Assembly (NCBI GenBank): GCA_002339675.1
Contig: DDKB01000008.1
Coordinates: forward strand, 62,001-126,000
Source: Stutzerimonas stutzeri
GTDB lineage: Bacteria > Pseudomonadota > Gammaproteobacteria > Pseudomonadales > Pseudomonadaceae
Direction of reading: 5' to 3'
Length of the DNA stretch: 64,000 nucleotides
Shown here: positions 63,011-64,000 of the stretch, piece after piece
How positions within the stretch are numbered: position 1 is the stretch's first letter
Layout of the letters: each line of letters begins with the position of its first letter
The notes under the pieces: generated by a model
Seen by the model: the letters and a program-made list of their open reading frames with translations, nothing else
Told to the model about the DNA's origin: nothing
The model's database searches: none
Program-made: the position numbers and the translations under genes

Positions 63011-63328
63011 CTATTCGATTTCACCTGGCGTAGCAGATCGATGCGGCGGGTCCTCGGTAATGGTTTCCTGTTCGGTTCGATGCATGTTGCGGTTGGGCAC
63101 CGTATCGTTCTCGGGCAACCCTTGGACCAGCCGGCCATCCTCGGTAACGATCTGCCCCTGCTCATTGCGGTGGGTTTCGAGCTTTTCCTGGGGCGTCGGC
63201 ACGCCCATGGGGCTCGGCCGTACGACGATGCCATCATCTGAAGGTTCGCCGGCTGCCTGCGCCGCGTTGGGCAGGACAGTGGCGCAGAGCGTGGCGAATG
63301 CCAGAGATGTCAGAAACCTGCTGTTCAT
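63011..63328 (-). CDS. Small exported hypothetical protein
   Basis: 105 residues with a clear signal peptide (RFLTSLAFATLCATVLPNAAQAAG in outline) and a short hydrophilic, probably disordered mature part rich in Pro, Glu and Thr (VVRPSPMGVPTPQEKLE). The start at 63328 follows GAGGAGAAGACC. It is 43 bases downstream of another exported protein gene on the same strand, probably one operon. Function unknown. Confidence 0.8.
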   Translation of the reverse strand: MNSRFLTSLAFATLCATVLPNAAQAAGEPSDDGIVVRPSPMGVPTPQEKLETHRNEQGQIVTEDGRLVQGLPENDTVPNRNMHRTEQETITEDPPHRSATPGEIE

Positions 63329-63371
63329 GGTCTTCTCCTCATTTAACAAAGTACACACGGCGAGCCGCCGA

Positions 63372-63734
63372 TCAGCGGCTCGGAACGCCTTCCGGTTGGC
63401 ACACCAGTAGCGCCTTCGGTCCACCCGCCGAGTATTTGCCTGGAACGCGCATCACCACCTGTTCGTTGGGGCTTACCGAGACGGCCGGCGCTGCGGTCAT
63501 CACGGTTTCTTCGGGTAAGGCATGAAACTGACAGGACGCAATTTCCGGGCTGTGGTTGGTGACCTTGATCGCCGGCACGCCTTTGAGGTCGACCTTGTCT
63601 GACGATGCGGACGGCACGCCCAGTTGCTCGATCTGCAGGTCCATGCCGTGCAGCCGCGTCGTGATCTCCGGTGTCTGCGCCAGGGCGGGGGTGGCACAGG
63701 CCAGCCCGACCAGGGTCCACAGTGATCTCATCAT
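63372..63734 (-). CDS. Small exported hypothetical protein (paralogue of the protein at 21768-22124)
   Basis: 120 residues: signal peptide (SLWTLVGLACATPALAQ), then LHGMDLQIEQLGVPSASS and a C-terminal half with IKVTNHSPEIASCQFHALPEE and VSVSPNEQVVMRVPGKYS in outline, ending ALLVCQPEGVPSR. The V-T-N-H...C-x-F-H...ALL-x-C pattern is shared with the exported protein near 21.8 kb. Start 63734 is preferred because GGGAG lies seven bases upstream; ATG at 63740 is too close to it. Function unknown. Confidence 0.8.
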   Translation of the reverse strand: MMRSLWTLVGLACATPALAQTPEITTRLHGMDLQIEQLGVPSASSDKVDLKGVPAIKVTNHSPEIASCQFHALPEETVMTAAPAVSVSPNEQVVMRVPGKYSAGGPKALLVCQPEGVPSR

Positions 63735-63904
63735 CCTCATTCTCCCGTCATGACCTGTACAGCATGGGAACAACGCGGGCGGGGATGAGTTCGAGCAGAC
63801 CATCAGCAAGTCGTGGCTGCTGCCCTCGCGCTGCGGCAGGCGCTTGGCCACTTTTATCTGCCAGTGTCTGAACCACATTTGTCTTACTGGGTCAGAGCTG
63901 AGCG

Positions 63905-64000
63905 TCACGGCCAAGCCGTTTGGCGACTCCAGCGCAGCAGATCGGCGCTGTTCGGGTCACGGGCGGTCGGCCGGATCGATTGACTCTCGCCAGAACCGAG
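63905..64000 (-). CDS. Possible C-terminal end of a gene running off the right edge
   Basis: A 31-codon open frame enters from the window edge and stops at 63905 (…RPTARDPNSADLLRWSRQTAWP). Codon choice fits the genome, but the piece is too short to recognise, and it may be chance. Confidence 0.3.
   Translation of the reverse strand, partial: LGSGESQSIRPTARDPNSADLLRWSRQTAWP

Overview
The window looks like chromosomal DNA of a gammaproteobacterium of the Pseudomonas group, probably the Pseudomonas stutzeri (Stutzerimonas) clade. The reasons are the high-GC codon use (roughly two thirds GC by eye), a MucD-type protease, a NosR/NirI-family flavoprotein, DNA polymerase II, a CheV coupling protein, an assimilatory nirBD operon beside a PP2C/kinase fusion, and Pseudomonas-type REP elements. 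No rRNA, tRNA, insertion sequence, phage gene or CRISPR array was recognised. Assignments rest on reading translated sequence and motifs, without database searches.

Left part (1-26 kb). A peptide-uptake block (a DppB-like permease cut by the window edge, DppA, an XRE-cupin regulator and a divergent M24 peptidase) shares three copies of one inverted repeat. Two transporters (EamA, MFS) follow. Next is a five-gene minus-strand operon, aliA-badH-badI-aliB-badR, for activation of cyclohexanecarboxylate, its oxidation and ring opening toward pimelyl-CoA. The hydratase step (BadK) is not in the window. Then come a 55-residue ORF, a KGG-repeat stress protein, a Na+/H+ antiporter, a DUF1615 lipoprotein, an AraC regulator facing a frameshifted LysE exporter, a HAD phosphatase, a DUF2254 membrane protein, MucD, small exported and zinc-finger-like proteins, and a large hybrid histidine kinase.

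Middle part (26-45 kb). A tandem glycine riboswitch precedes a DadA-like FAD oxidoreductase. It is followed by a second hybrid kinase, an FKBP isomerase, small conserved genes, a REP cluster, an orphan NosR/NirI-like protein, a thiolase, CheV, a Tat-exported lactonase-like protein, PolB, a Ca2+/cation antiporter-like protein, two glycosyltransferases of the arsenosugar-associated TIGR04282/TIGR04283 types, and a RES/Xre toxin-antitoxin pair.

Right part (45-64 kb). Six overlapping minus-strand genes form a Gram-negative stressosome module (RsbR, RsbS, RsbT, a SpoIIE-type phosphatase) that continues into a histidine kinase and a hybrid kinase. A membrane MHYT-GGDEF-EAL protein is divergent to it. 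After a few small genes comes the nitrite assimilation operon nirB-nirD-FNT transporter, with a PP2C/Ser-Thr kinase after a repeat-filled gap. The nirB leader carries a sigma-54-type promoter, two ANTAR-like hairpins and an intrinsic terminator. A quinone-reductase-like MDR protein and small exported proteins close the window.

The two systems I consider most worth following are the stressosome wired to two-component kinases (45.5-53.5 kb) and the ali/bad ring-cleavage operon (6.9-12 kb).
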